Positions 1-6,879 of a stretch of 33,493 bases of DNA are shown here, in pieces; position 1 is the first letter of the stretch, and each line of letters opens with the position of its first letter. This stretch comes from UBA11373 sp046714175 (GTDB lineage Bacteria; Actinomycetota; Acidimicrobiia; Spongiisociales; UBA11373). Location of the stretch: the NCBI GenBank assembly GCA_046714175.1, contig JBKKBI010000014.1:1-33493 (forward strand), given 5' to 3'. The notes beneath the pieces are model-generated. The model was not told where the DNA came from, ran no database searches, and saw only the letters and a list, made by a program, of their open reading frames with translations. Made by a program: the position numbers and the translations under genes.

Positions 1-1325
1 GCCCAACCCAACACGGGCTCCCAGCGGCTCCCCAGCCGTACCCGTACCGGAAACCCCGCCTCCCACTCCACCTCGAAGGGACGGGGTTGCGGCGGCACCA
101 GGCTGGGTGACGGTGACGGGAGCCGACCCGGCCACGGCGCCTTGGGATCGCGCGCCGGGGCGCCGAACTCCTCTCCCCAGCGATGCCACTGCACCCGCTC
201 CCCCGGATCCCGCCCTCCCTGCGGGAGCGCCTGCAGCACTGCATCGGGTCCGACCAGTCCCTGGGCCCTCCCCAGGGCACGGCGCGCATCCAGCTCAGAG
301 GCGGCGTCCTCGTCGAGACGCAACTGCCGGCCCCGGTCGGAGAGATCGGCGGGCACCAGACGCAACCGCACTACTCCCCCGGGCACGCCGCCCGATTCGA
401 TCCAGGCGCGCAGTTGCCAGCGCACCCGCTCCGCCAACTCGATCTCGGCAAAGGGATGGGCGCTGCGCCAGGTGCGGACCCGCACCATCCCGGTGGCGGC
501 CTCGACCTCCACCTCGACCCGATGCGGCATCGCCCCGGAGGGTGCCACCGCCTCAAGCAATCGCCCGGCGAGAGCGCGGGCGGCAAAAGCCGCCCGGTCG
601 AAATCCGTGAGAGGAGGGTCGAACTTCTCCTCGACCACCACCCCTTCTTGGAGATGGCGCGGCTGCAACGGGCGGTCCTCGCCACTGGCGATGCGGTGTG
701 CCTCCAACCCGGCGGGCCCGAATCGGGAGGCGATGGCGGCCCGGGGCAATGCCGCCAACCCTCCCAGGGTGCCGATCCCCAGCCAGCGGAAGGTGGCGAC
801 CAGTTCCTCCGCTCCAATGGCGGCGACATCGATCCCGGCGAGAAACCCGGCGGTGTCGGTGACGATCAGTGGTCCGTCGCCCGCATGGTCCGCCGCCATC
901 CGGGCGGCAAAGGGCCCGTCGGCGAGGCCGAAGCGCCCACCGCGGGCGATGGCTTCCACCGCCGCGACCACCCGCGCCATCGCTTCCTGTTCGCTGCGGT
1001 AGTAGCGCACCGCCCCGGCCACTGGGAGATACACCAGTCCCGGGGCGGCCATCTCCAGGGACGGCACCACCGCCTCGATCGCCGCGGCCACCGGTTCAAA
1101 GGCGACTGCTTCAGCACCCGGATCCGATACCAAGGTGACCGCGTTCGGAGCCAGGACCTCCGCCTCGCCGCGACGCATCCCCACCCGGGCTCCCAGGGCA
1201 AAGGCGTCCGGGGAGACGGCGATCACCGTCCCGGAAGCATCAACGACCTGACAGGGCTTATCCGGCGGCGAGTCCGGGCGGCGCAGCGGCCAATCGGGAA
1301 ACCACACGCACAGCGTGCGAGCCAT
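1..1325 (-). CDS. imuB: ImuB-like inactive Y-family polymerase homolog (partial, runs off left edge)
   Basis: About 441 N-terminal residues are visible and the frame is still open at base 1. The protein opens MARTLCVWFPDWPL, the typical ImuB start, and continues through a UmuC/DinB-like palm and little-finger layout. The acidic triad of active Y-family polymerases is not preserved: the SIDE position of DinB reads SLEM (residues 89-92), and the N-terminal metal-binding Asp region reads VWFPDW. In the known family, ImuB is a non-catalytic adaptor that links ImuA and the error-prone polymerase DnaE2 to the beta clamp. The start is the ATG at 1323-1325, preceded by GGTGGAGG, and it overlaps the end of imuA by 68 nt, so translation is probably coupled. 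The beta-clamp motif and C-terminus would lie outside the window. No dnaE2 is visible here. Confidence 0.85.
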   Translation of the reverse strand, partial: MARTLCVWFPDWPLRRPDSPPDKPCQVVDASGTVIAVSPDAFALGARVGMRRGEAEVLAPNAVTLVSDPGAEAVAFEPVAAAIEAVVPSLEMAAPGLVYLPVAGAVRYYRSEQEAMARVVAAVEAIARGGRFGLADGPFAARMAADHAGDGPLIVTDTAGFLAGIDVAAIGAEELVATFRWLGIGTLGGLAALPRAAIASRFGPAGLEAHRIASGEDRPLQPRHLQEGVVVEEKFDPPLTDFDRAAFAARALAGRLLEAVAPSGAMPHRVEVEVEAATGMVRVRTWRSAHPFAEIELAERVRWQLRAWIESGGVPGGVVRLRLVPADLSDRGRQLRLDEDAASELDARRALGRAQGLVGPDAVLQALPQGGRDPGERVQWHRWGEEFGAPARDPKAPWPGRLPSPSPSLVPPQPRPFEVEWEAGFPVRVRLGSRWEPVLGW

Positions 1326-1911
1326 CGTCCTCCACCTCTACGAACTGTTCGATCCCACGGGCACCCTTGCCGCTGGCACGCAAGATGAGGCGGCGCCGCA
1401 TCAGAGCGCCGTGTCCACGGTCGACCCCCTCCCACCGCACCCCATCGGCCTCGAGGCGGAGATGCAGCACCCCGGCGGGAAGGTCGCCCGCCACCGGATG
1501 CAGGATGAGGGCAGAGCGGCGCGCCCGGACCAGGGCGCCGAGTCGGCGCAGGTCGGCATCGACGGGGTGGGCAGGAACCTCGGCGTAGACCAGGGGAAAT
1601 CCCTCGATGAGCGCAGCCGTCACCTGCGGCCAGTCCCGACGCTCCGGGCAGCGCACCACCACCAAGCGCTCCGGACTGATCCCCGCCTCCCAGGCGGCAA
1701 CCGGGCACAACCAGCCGCGCACGTCCACCACCGCCGCCATCCCGGTGCTGGTGGCGAGCAGGGACAGGGCCAGGCTGGTGAGACCGCTCCCGGGGGCGCC
1801 GATGAGACCGAGTACCTGGCCCGGTCCCGGGGTGATGGTCAGGGGCGCGACCGGCTGATCACGGTAAGCGCTCAGGGCGCCGGCGAGGAGGGATGCCCGC
1901 TGCAAGGGCAA
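1258..1911 (-). CDS. imuA: ImuA-like RecA-fold protein of the SOS mutasome
   Basis: This 217-residue protein has a RecA/SulA-like P-loop region early (GLIGAPGSGLTS, residues 35-46), followed by beta-strands of the RecA core (MAAVVDVRGWLCP, RLVVVRCPER) and a divergent C-terminus. The Walker A position that should be Lys is Leu44, so canonical ATP binding is doubtful. Immediate overlap with imuB and an SOS operator just upstream identify it as the ImuA partner, which in actinobacteria supports DNA-damage-induced translesion mutagenesis. An in-frame TAG ends at 1920, so the start must be downstream of it; TTG at 1909-1911 is the first candidate and TTG at 1903-1905 the next. The nearby ATG at 1914-1916 is out of frame and soon stops. 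The functional call rests mainly on context and the paired imuB. Confidence 0.75.
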   Translation of the reverse strand: MPLQRASLLAGALSAYRDQPVAPLTITPGPGQVLGLIGAPGSGLTSLALSLLATSTGMAAVVDVRGWLCPVAAWEAGISPERLVVVRCPERRDWPQVTAALIEGFPLVYAEVPAHPVDADLRRLGALVRARRSALILHPVAGDLPAGVLHLRLEADGVRWEGVDRGHGALMRRRLILRASGKGARGIEQFVEVEDDGSHAVRVVSRLAAAPPGLAAG

Positions 1912-1914
1912 CCC

Positions 1915-1936
1915 ATGCTAACCGAACATATGTTCG
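1915..1936 (-). promoter_or_regulatory. SOS (LexA) operator and probable -10 of imuAB
   Basis: CGAACATATGTTCG at 1923-1936 is a perfect 14-nt palindrome matching the Gram-positive/actinobacterial LexA box (GAAC-N4-GTTC). A TAGCAT -10-like hexamer lies at 1915-1920 on the minus strand, so LexA bound in the spacer would block RNA polymerase. No good -35 is visible. The transcript would be leaderless or nearly so relative to the TTG start of imuA. Confidence 0.85.
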
Positions 1937-1968
1937 ATTGCTGACCCTCGACTATTGCAGTCCAACGC

Positions 1969-1996
1969 AGAGTGGGCCGCACATGCGGCCCACTCT
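1969..1996 (-). terminator. Hairpin terminator after pnp
   Basis: AGAGTGGGCCGC at 1969-1980 and GCGGCCCACTCT at 1985-1996 form a perfect 12-bp stem with a 4-nt loop, 30 nt beyond the pnp stop codon. There is no T-tract behind it, so it may act as a weak or factor-assisted terminator or a 3'-end stabiliser. It separates pnp from the SOS-controlled imuAB unit. Confidence 0.75.
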
Positions 1997-2025
1997 CCTA
2001 TCTCTGGCCGACTGAAGACTTCTTC

Positions 2026-4419
2026 TCAGCTCCCGCCTTCGAACTCGTCCTCGAAGGAAACGACCTTGCGGCCCGGCTTGGCGGCAGGAGCCGCGGCCGG
2101 CGACGCAGTGGTGCGGCGCTCACCGCCGCGATCCCGATCGCCCGATGTGCGCCGCGGTCCGCGGTCGCGCCCGCCGCGGTCACCACCGCGGTCGCCGCTG
2201 GCGGAACGCTCCGGCCGGGGCTCGCGCGGTGCCCGCGGCTCACGAGGCTCGCCACCGTTGCCTTCACCCTCCGGAGACGGTTCGGCGCCGGCAACGTCCA
2301 GGCTGACCTTGCCGCGGTCGTCGATCTCACGCACCACCACCTGGATCTTGTCGCCCAAGTTGTAGACGTCCTCGACGTTCTCGATCCGCTTGCCGCCGCC
2401 AATCTTGGAGATGTGGAGCAAGCCGTCGCGGCCGGGAAGGATGTTGACGAAGGCGCCAAACTTGGTGATGTTGACCACCTCCCCCTCATACTCCTTGCCG
2501 ATCTCGGCCTCGGGCGGGAACGCGATGTTGAGCACCCACTCCTTGGCCTTGCGCAGGGCGTCGCCATCCGCGGCGCCGATACGGACCGTGCCGTCGTCCT
2601 CGATCTCGAGGGTGGCTCCGGTCTTCTCCTCGATCTCACGAATCACCTTGCCCTTGGGGCCGATGATCTCACCCAGTTTGTCCTTGGGTACCACGACCGC
2701 CTCGATGCGCGGGGCGATCGGGTTGAGATCGGAACGTGGCGCGGCGATGACCTCGGCCATCTTGGCCAGGATGTGCAGCCGTGCCTCGCGGGCCTGATCG
2801 AGAGCCGCGCTCAGCACCTCTGCCGGGAGTCCCTCGATCTTGGTGTCCAGCTGGAGCGCGGTGATCACATCCGCCGTGCCGGCAACCTTGAAGTCCATGT
2901 CGCCGAGAGCGTCCTCGGCCCCGAGGATGTCGGTGAGCGTGACAAAGCCCCCGTCGTGGGCCACCAGGCCCATCGCCACACCGGCCACCGGAGCGATGAT
3001 CGGCACGCCGCAGTCCATGAGCGACAGGCTGGAACCGCACACCGAGGCCATCGAAGACGACCCGTTGGAGGCAAGCACTTCGGAGACCAGGCGGAAGGCA
3101 TAGGGGAACGCGTCAGCCGTGGGGATCACCGGGAGGAGAGCCTTTTCCGCCAGCGCCCCATGACCGATCTCGCGGCGCTTGGGTCCGCGCATGAACCCGA
3201 CCTCTCCGGTGGAAAACGGCGGAAAGTTGTAGTGATGCATGTACCGCTTGGATTCCTCGAGACCGATGGTGTCGAGCATCTGCTCCATGCGCAGCATCCC
3301 CACGGTGGTCACGTTGAGCACCTGGGTCTCACCGCGCTGGAACAGGCCGGACCCGTGGGCCCGCGGCACCAGACCGACCTCGACGGAGATCGGGCGCACA
3401 TCGCGGACCCCGCGGCCATCGAGACGGATGCCCTCCTTCACGACGCGCTCCCGCATCGCCTTCTTCATGACCGAGCGGAACGCCCGGGTGGCGGCGGCGA
3501 GATCGGCGTGATCCGGGGTGATCGCCAACTCCGCCAGGGTGGCGGTAAGCGCCTCGGACTCGCCGGTGTTGCGCTCCTGCTTGCCGGCCAGCTTGACCAC
3601 CGCAGCCACCTTGGACTTGGCGGCGGCCTCCACCCTGCCATACAGCTCGGCCGAGTAGTCCTCGACCAACGGCCATTCCTCGGCCGTGATCTGGACCTGC
3701 TTGCGCAGCGCCAGCTGGGCATCGATGAGCGCGGAAAGGTGCGGCTTGGACTCCTCGAGACCACGGGCGACGGCAGCCTCGTCGGTGGGAGCCTGCCCGC
3801 CGGCGATGAGACGCAGCCCGTTCTCGGTGGCGCCGGCCTCGACCATGACGATGTCGACGGTGCCCTGCTCATTGCGGCGTCCGGCCACGACCAGGTCGAA
3901 GACCGACTCGGCCAACTGCTCGTAGGAAGGCATCGGGATCCACTGCCCGTTGGAGTACGCCAGACGCACGCCGGCGATCGGACCTTCGAAGGGGATCGGG
4001 CTCACCATCAGCGCCGCCGAAGCGGCGTTGAGGGCGATCACGTCATAGGGCTGGACCTCGTCCGCGGATATGACCGTGGCGACGACATGCGTCTCGCAGC
4101 GGTAGCCATCGCGGAACGACGGGCGCAGCGGACGGTCGACCAAGCGGGCCGACAGGATGGCGCGCTCGGTGGGACGACCCTCGCGACGGAAGAACGAACC
4201 GGGGATCTTGCCCACGGCATACATGCGCTCCTCGACGTCGACCGTGAGGGGGAAGAAGTCGACCCCCTCCCGCAGCTTGCGATTGGCGACTGCGGTGGCA
4301 AGCACCTCGGTGTCGCCGACCTTGGCGATGACGGCACCGTCGGCCTGCAGGGCCAACTTGCCGGTGGTGAATACGAACTCGACGGCGCCGACGGCGCCGC
4401 GTGACGAGTATTCGGACAT
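2026..4419 (-). CDS. pnp: Polyribonucleotide nucleotidyltransferase (PNPase)
   Basis: This 797-residue protein performs phosphorolytic 3'-to-5' RNA decay. Two RNase PH-like domains are visible (first around FTTGKLALQADG; second around IRLDGRGVRDVRPI and ASNGSSSMASVCG), joined by the helical linker, then a KH domain (GEIIGPKGKVIREI) and an S1 domain (GEVVNITKFGAFVNILPGRDG). The last 88 residues (about 710-797) form an Arg/Gly/Pro/Glu-rich tail with repeated DRGG and PREPR units, ending FEDEFEGGS. The start is the ATG at 4417-4419, where the conserved N-terminus begins behind an AGAGAGA purine stretch; an upstream in-frame ATG at 4500 would add 27 unconserved residues. It lies downstream of rpsO, the usual arrangement. 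Confidence 0.97.
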   Translation of the reverse strand: MSEYSSRGAVGAVEFVFTTGKLALQADGAVIAKVGDTEVLATAVANRKLREGVDFFPLTVDVEERMYAVGKIPGSFFRREGRPTERAILSARLVDRPLRPSFRDGYRCETHVVATVISADEVQPYDVIALNAASAALMVSPIPFEGPIAGVRLAYSNGQWIPMPSYEQLAESVFDLVVAGRRNEQGTVDIVMVEAGATENGLRLIAGGQAPTDEAAVARGLEESKPHLSALIDAQLALRKQVQITAEEWPLVEDYSAELYGRVEAAAKSKVAAVVKLAGKQERNTGESEALTATLAELAITPDHADLAAATRAFRSVMKKAMRERVVKEGIRLDGRGVRDVRPISVEVGLVPRAHGSGLFQRGETQVLNVTTVGMLRMEQMLDTIGLEESKRYMHHYNFPPFSTGEVGFMRGPKRREIGHGALAEKALLPVIPTADAFPYAFRLVSEVLASNGSSSMASVCGSSLSLMDCGVPIIAPVAGVAMGLVAHDGGFVTLTDILGAEDALGDMDFKVAGTADVITALQLDTKIEGLPAEVLSAALDQAREARLHILAKMAEVIAAPRSDLNPIAPRIEAVVVPKDKLGEIIGPKGKVIREIEEKTGATLEIEDDGTVRIGAADGDALRKAKEWVLNIAFPPEAEIGKEYEGEVVNITKFGAFVNILPGRDGLLHISKIGGGKRIENVEDVYNLGDKIQVVVREIDDRGKVSLDVAGAEPSPEGEGNGGEPREPRAPREPRPERSASGDRGGDRGGRDRGPRRTSGDRDRGGERRTTASPAAAPAAKPGRKVVSFEDEFEGGS

Positions 4420-4439
4420 GTTCTCTCTCTTTTGTTCGA

Positions 4440-4524
4440 GGGAGCCCCACGCCCGCCAATTACCAGTGGTCAACCCTCGGCCCGGGCCGAGGAGTGGCAA
4501 CTAGCAACTGACGAGAGGGCTCCC
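4440..4524 (-). other. Structured leader of pnp (nested inverted repeats)
   Basis: GGGAGCCC (4440-4447) pairs with GGGCTCCC (4517-4524) as an outer 8-bp stem. It encloses an 18-nt perfect palindrome, CCTCGGCCCGGGCCGAGG (4475-4492), that can form a 7-bp hairpin. In E. coli a double-stranded leader between rpsO and pnp is cut by RNase III and lets PNPase repress itself. A similar role here is inferred from position only. Confidence 0.5.
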
Positions 4525-4550
4525 GCTTCGTGTTGCCCCCCATGACAGCA

Positions 4551-4579
4551 CGAAAGGCGATCGTACGATCGTCTTTTCG
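4551..4579 (-). terminator. Stem-loop directly after rpsO
   Basis: The perfect palindrome CGATCGTACGATCG (4558-4571) is flanked by CGAAA (4551-4555) and TTTTCG (4574-4579), extending the stem with mismatches. It starts 2 nt beyond the rpsO stop. On the minus strand it is followed by TTTCG, a short T-run, so it is a plausible partial terminator or RNA-processing site between rpsO and pnp. Confidence 0.5.
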
Positions 4580-4580
4580 G

Positions 4581-4838
4581 TCAGCGCCGCAGCCCGAGGC
4601 GTGCGATCACGCTGCGGTACCGCTCGACGTCCTGGTCTTCCAGGTAGTCGAGCAGACGGCGGCGACGGCCGACCATCATCAGCAGACCGCGGCGACCATG
4701 GTGGTCCTTGCCGTGAGTCTTCAGATGCTCAGTGAGCTGATTGATCCGCTCGGTGAGCAACGCGATCTGGACCTCGGGAGAACCGGTGTCCGTGGCGTGG
4801 GAGCCATGCTCCGCGATGATGGACTTGGTGTCGTTCAT
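4581..4838 (-). CDS. rpsO: 30S ribosomal protein S15
   Basis: This 85-residue protein has the S15 signature throughout: an N-terminal helix (TKSIIAEHGSHATDTGSPE), the central TERINQLTEHLKTHGKDHHGRRGLL and the C-terminal VGRRRRLLDYLEDQD. S15 binds 16S rRNA helices 20-22 and starts assembly of the 30S platform. It is slightly shorter than the usual 88-89 residues. The start is the ATG at 4836-4838, where the conserved sequence begins; the reading frame is open 22 codons further upstream, but that stretch is not S15-like. No convincing Shine-Dalgarno sequence precedes the ATG (CCTCCGGTTCTCC). Confidence 0.96.
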   Translation of the reverse strand: MNDTKSIIAEHGSHATDTGSPEVQIALLTERINQLTEHLKTHGKDHHGRRGLLMMVGRRRRLLDYLEDQDVERYRSVIARLGLRR

Positions 4839-4873
4839 GGAGAACCGGAGGCAGAACGCACTCCGGCAGCAGA

Positions 4874-4904
4874 ACTGTAGCAGACCCGCCCACTGAGCCG
4901 CCAA
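4874..4904 (-). promoter_or_regulatory. Putative extended -10 promoter for rpsO-pnp
   Basis: On the minus strand, TGCTACAGT (plus 4874-4882) is an extended -10 element. A weak TTGGCG (4899-4904) lies 19 bp upstream as a possible -35. The predicted start near 4867 would give a leader of about 29 nt for rpsO. Confidence 0.4.
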
Positions 4905-4953
4905 ACTGGCCCTTTTCCTGCCTCAGAACACCGCGATCGGGTCGCGGGCGCTC

Positions 4954-5979
4954 TCAGACGACCCGGAGGCGAGGCGAGCGCGCCCGGGCTCGCAGCGGAC
5001 GATACGGGCTTTCGGGGGCGCCGATGCGGCAGCTCCCCGGCTCCCACATCTCAGCCACCAGGCACCGCGCCACCGCGGGATCGGAGAGCACGGACAGGTG
5101 GGCCCGATTCAACCGCTCCACGATTCCGAAAGGGTTGCGCAGCAACTGCCCGAAGGGACCCGGTCCGGCATCCGGGGCGTCGAGGACCCGCAGCCCGGCC
5201 GGGTGGTCACCAAAACTTGTCACCCCAGCCATCGGGTTGCGCACCACGAACACCTCCACCCCGGAGGCCTCCCCGAGATGGGCCCGGGCGTCGCGGCACC
5301 AGAACCACAACAACGAGCAGTCCACCGGGTCGTACCCGCCATCATCCGGTAGCGGACCCATGACTTGGCCGACACTCTGCAAGGTCCCGTGGATGCCGAC
5401 GGCGAGGGGAGGATCGAGCAGCATTGCTCCGACCACATTCGCTGGTGGCTGCTGGCCGCGGTCCCACATCGCAATCAGCTCGGCCGCTACCGCGCCACCC
5501 TTGCTGAACCCGACGAGCCAGATTGGCCGGCCGCCAGCGCCGGCACCCGCCAGGTAGGCGTTGAGCGCGCTTGCCGTGCGGGCGGTGGGAGCCAGGAAGG
5601 ATGCCCGACGGGGATCGGTGTCTCCGGTCACCCATCGGTAGTCGAAGTAGCGGGCGGCTTCGGGATCGAGACCCATCTCGGTGATGAAGTCGGCATAGAC
5701 ATCGGCGGCAAGACGCTGCCCATGACCGGGTAAGAAGACCACCATCGCCTCCTCCGGCGGTCGCAGCCCCAGGGCACCCCCGGGTCGGGCCGCGGCCAGC
5801 GCCGCCGCTGCCGCCGCCAATCCCAGTGCCACCGCAGTTCCGGGCCATGGATCGGGAACCGGAGGCGGTTGTGGAGCCTCGACGGGAGGAGGCGGCTCCG
5901 GCGGCTCCGATTCGCCGGGGGCGAGCACCGGCCCCGGACCGAGACTGAATGCTGCCACCAAAAGCCCCGCGGCGAGCAC
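4954..5979 (-). CDS. Secreted or membrane-anchored alpha/beta-hydrolase, function unknown
   Basis: This 341-residue protein starts with a hydrophobic signal or anchor (residues 1-22), then a proline-rich stretch (about 24-46), a second hydrophobic Ala-rich segment (about 48-64), and a hydrolase-like domain. The nucleophile elbow GFSKGG fits G-x-S-x-G, following the strand GRPIWLV; a C-terminal NRAHLSVLSDP offers the catalytic His. Cysteines in DCSLLWFWC, ARCLV and GSC suggest disulfides, consistent with an extracytoplasmic location. The start is the GTG at 5977-5979 with GAGAGGAG five bases upstream; the overlapping ATG is in another frame. It sits between ribF and rpsO, where core operons usually hold nothing like it. 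Substrate is unknown; a lipase/esterase or cutinase-like role is only a guess. Confidence 0.7.
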   Translation of the reverse strand: MLAAGLLVAAFSLGPGPVLAPGESEPPEPPPPVEAPQPPPVPDPWPGTAVALGLAAAAAALAAARPGGALGLRPPEEAMVVFLPGHGQRLAADVYADFITEMGLDPEAARYFDYRWVTGDTDPRRASFLAPTARTASALNAYLAGAGAGGRPIWLVGFSKGGAVAAELIAMWDRGQQPPANVVGAMLLDPPLAVGIHGTLQSVGQVMGPLPDDGGYDPVDCSLLWFWCRDARAHLGEASGVEVFVVRNPMAGVTSFGDHPAGLRVLDAPDAGPGPFGQLLRNPFGIVERLNRAHLSVLSDPAVARCLVAEMWEPGSCRIGAPESPYRPLRARARSPRLRVV

Positions 5980-6033
5980 ATGGCTCCTCTCCGGGGTGCG
6001 GGTTGCACAATCTGCCCCACGCGCCGGACCGGG

Positions 6034-6879
6034 TCAAGCCCCCTGTGGGTCCAGCGCCTGGAGGACGCGGGCGGCGCCAGCGTCATCGGGAACTGCTGCG
6101 ATCAGCCGGACCCGCACCATCGAGTCGGCCAGATCGAGCGCCGCGGCCAGTGGTTCGAGCCACAGCTCCTCGCCCCATGTAGCCCGCGCCGGATGGGCCT
6201 CGTCGCGGTCGCGTCCGACCGTGACCGCGTAAGCACCGGGGGGCGGGACGGCCATCCCCGCCGGGATGTGCACCACATATCCGCCACGATCGGCATGAGC
6301 CAGGCCGCGCAACTCGTGGGGTCGGCCCAGCTCGGCGGTCACCGCCGCCAGCTCCCCCCGTAGGATCGAACCCCGCAGCCGACTGGATGACACGGGCTGC
6401 CCCTCCCCAACAAGAGAAACCACCACGGTACGGAATCCGGCCGCATCCCCAATGCGTCCCAGAGCCGCAATGTCGCCTGACCGGTCCCGCCCAAAGCGGA
6501 AGTCCTCTCCAACCAGCACGGCGTGAGCAGCAAGCGTGCCGGCAAGGAGTTCGACGGCGAACTGCTCCGGCGTCCAGTTGCGGGTCTGCTCATCGAACTG
6601 AACCACGGCAACCAACTCCACACCGAGCGCGCCCAGCAGCTCGATCCGGTGCTCGATACCGGTGAGCATTGCCGGGGCACGATCGGGCGCCACCACCGCC
6701 AGCGGGTGGGGATCGAAGGTGACCACACCGGGAACCAGGCCGGAGCGCGCCGCCGTGGCCCGCAACTCGGCAAGCACGGCACGATGGCCGGAGTGCATCC
6801 CGTCGAACACGCCGACGGCAAGGGCCGCCGGTGCGGACTGGTGCGGCCAGGAACCGGCGAAGCCGCGTAACACCCTCAT
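6034..6879 (-). CDS. ribF: RibF, FMN adenylyltransferase with degenerate riboflavin kinase half
   Basis: The N-terminal FMN adenylyltransferase (FAD synthetase) module looks intact: GVFDGMHSGH (residues 23-32), TFDPHP (54-59), GEDFRFGRDRSGD (124-136) and SSSRLRGSI (164-172). The C-terminal riboflavin kinase part (about 188-281, roughly 94 residues) is short. Where active enzymes have the GFPTAN signature binding ATP/Mg, this protein reads VVHIPAGMAVPPPGAYAV, so the Thr and Asn are gone, and no clear catalytic Glu motif follows. It probably makes FAD from FMN; whether it phosphorylates riboflavin is doubtful. The ATG at 6877-6879 overlaps the truB stop by 4 nt (ATGA), indicating translational coupling. 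Confidence 0.9.
   Translation of the reverse strand: MRVLRGFAGSWPHQSAPAALAVGVFDGMHSGHRAVLAELRATAARSGLVPGVVTFDPHPLAVVAPDRAPAMLTGIEHRIELLGALGVELVAVVQFDEQTRNWTPEQFAVELLAGTLAAHAVLVGEDFRFGRDRSGDIAALGRIGDAAGFRTVVVSLVGEGQPVSSSRLRGSILRGELAAVTAELGRPHELRGLAHADRGGYVVHIPAGMAVPPPGAYAVTVGRDRDEAHPARATWGEELWLEPLAAALDLADSMVRVRLIAAVPDDAGAARVLQALDPQGA

Noticed and set aside
1972..4404. Long plus-strand open frame (810 codons) opposite pnp
   Set aside because: Its product is a His/Asp/Gly/Arg-rich mirror of the pnp codons, has no recognisable domain, and pnp on the other strand is unambiguous.
5342..6086. Alternative minus-strand frames overlapping the hydrolase start (including the ATG at 5981)
   Set aside because: They overlap ribF or the hydrolase, are Arg/Ser-rich without domains, and the GTG frame has the ribosome-binding site and hydrolase motifs.
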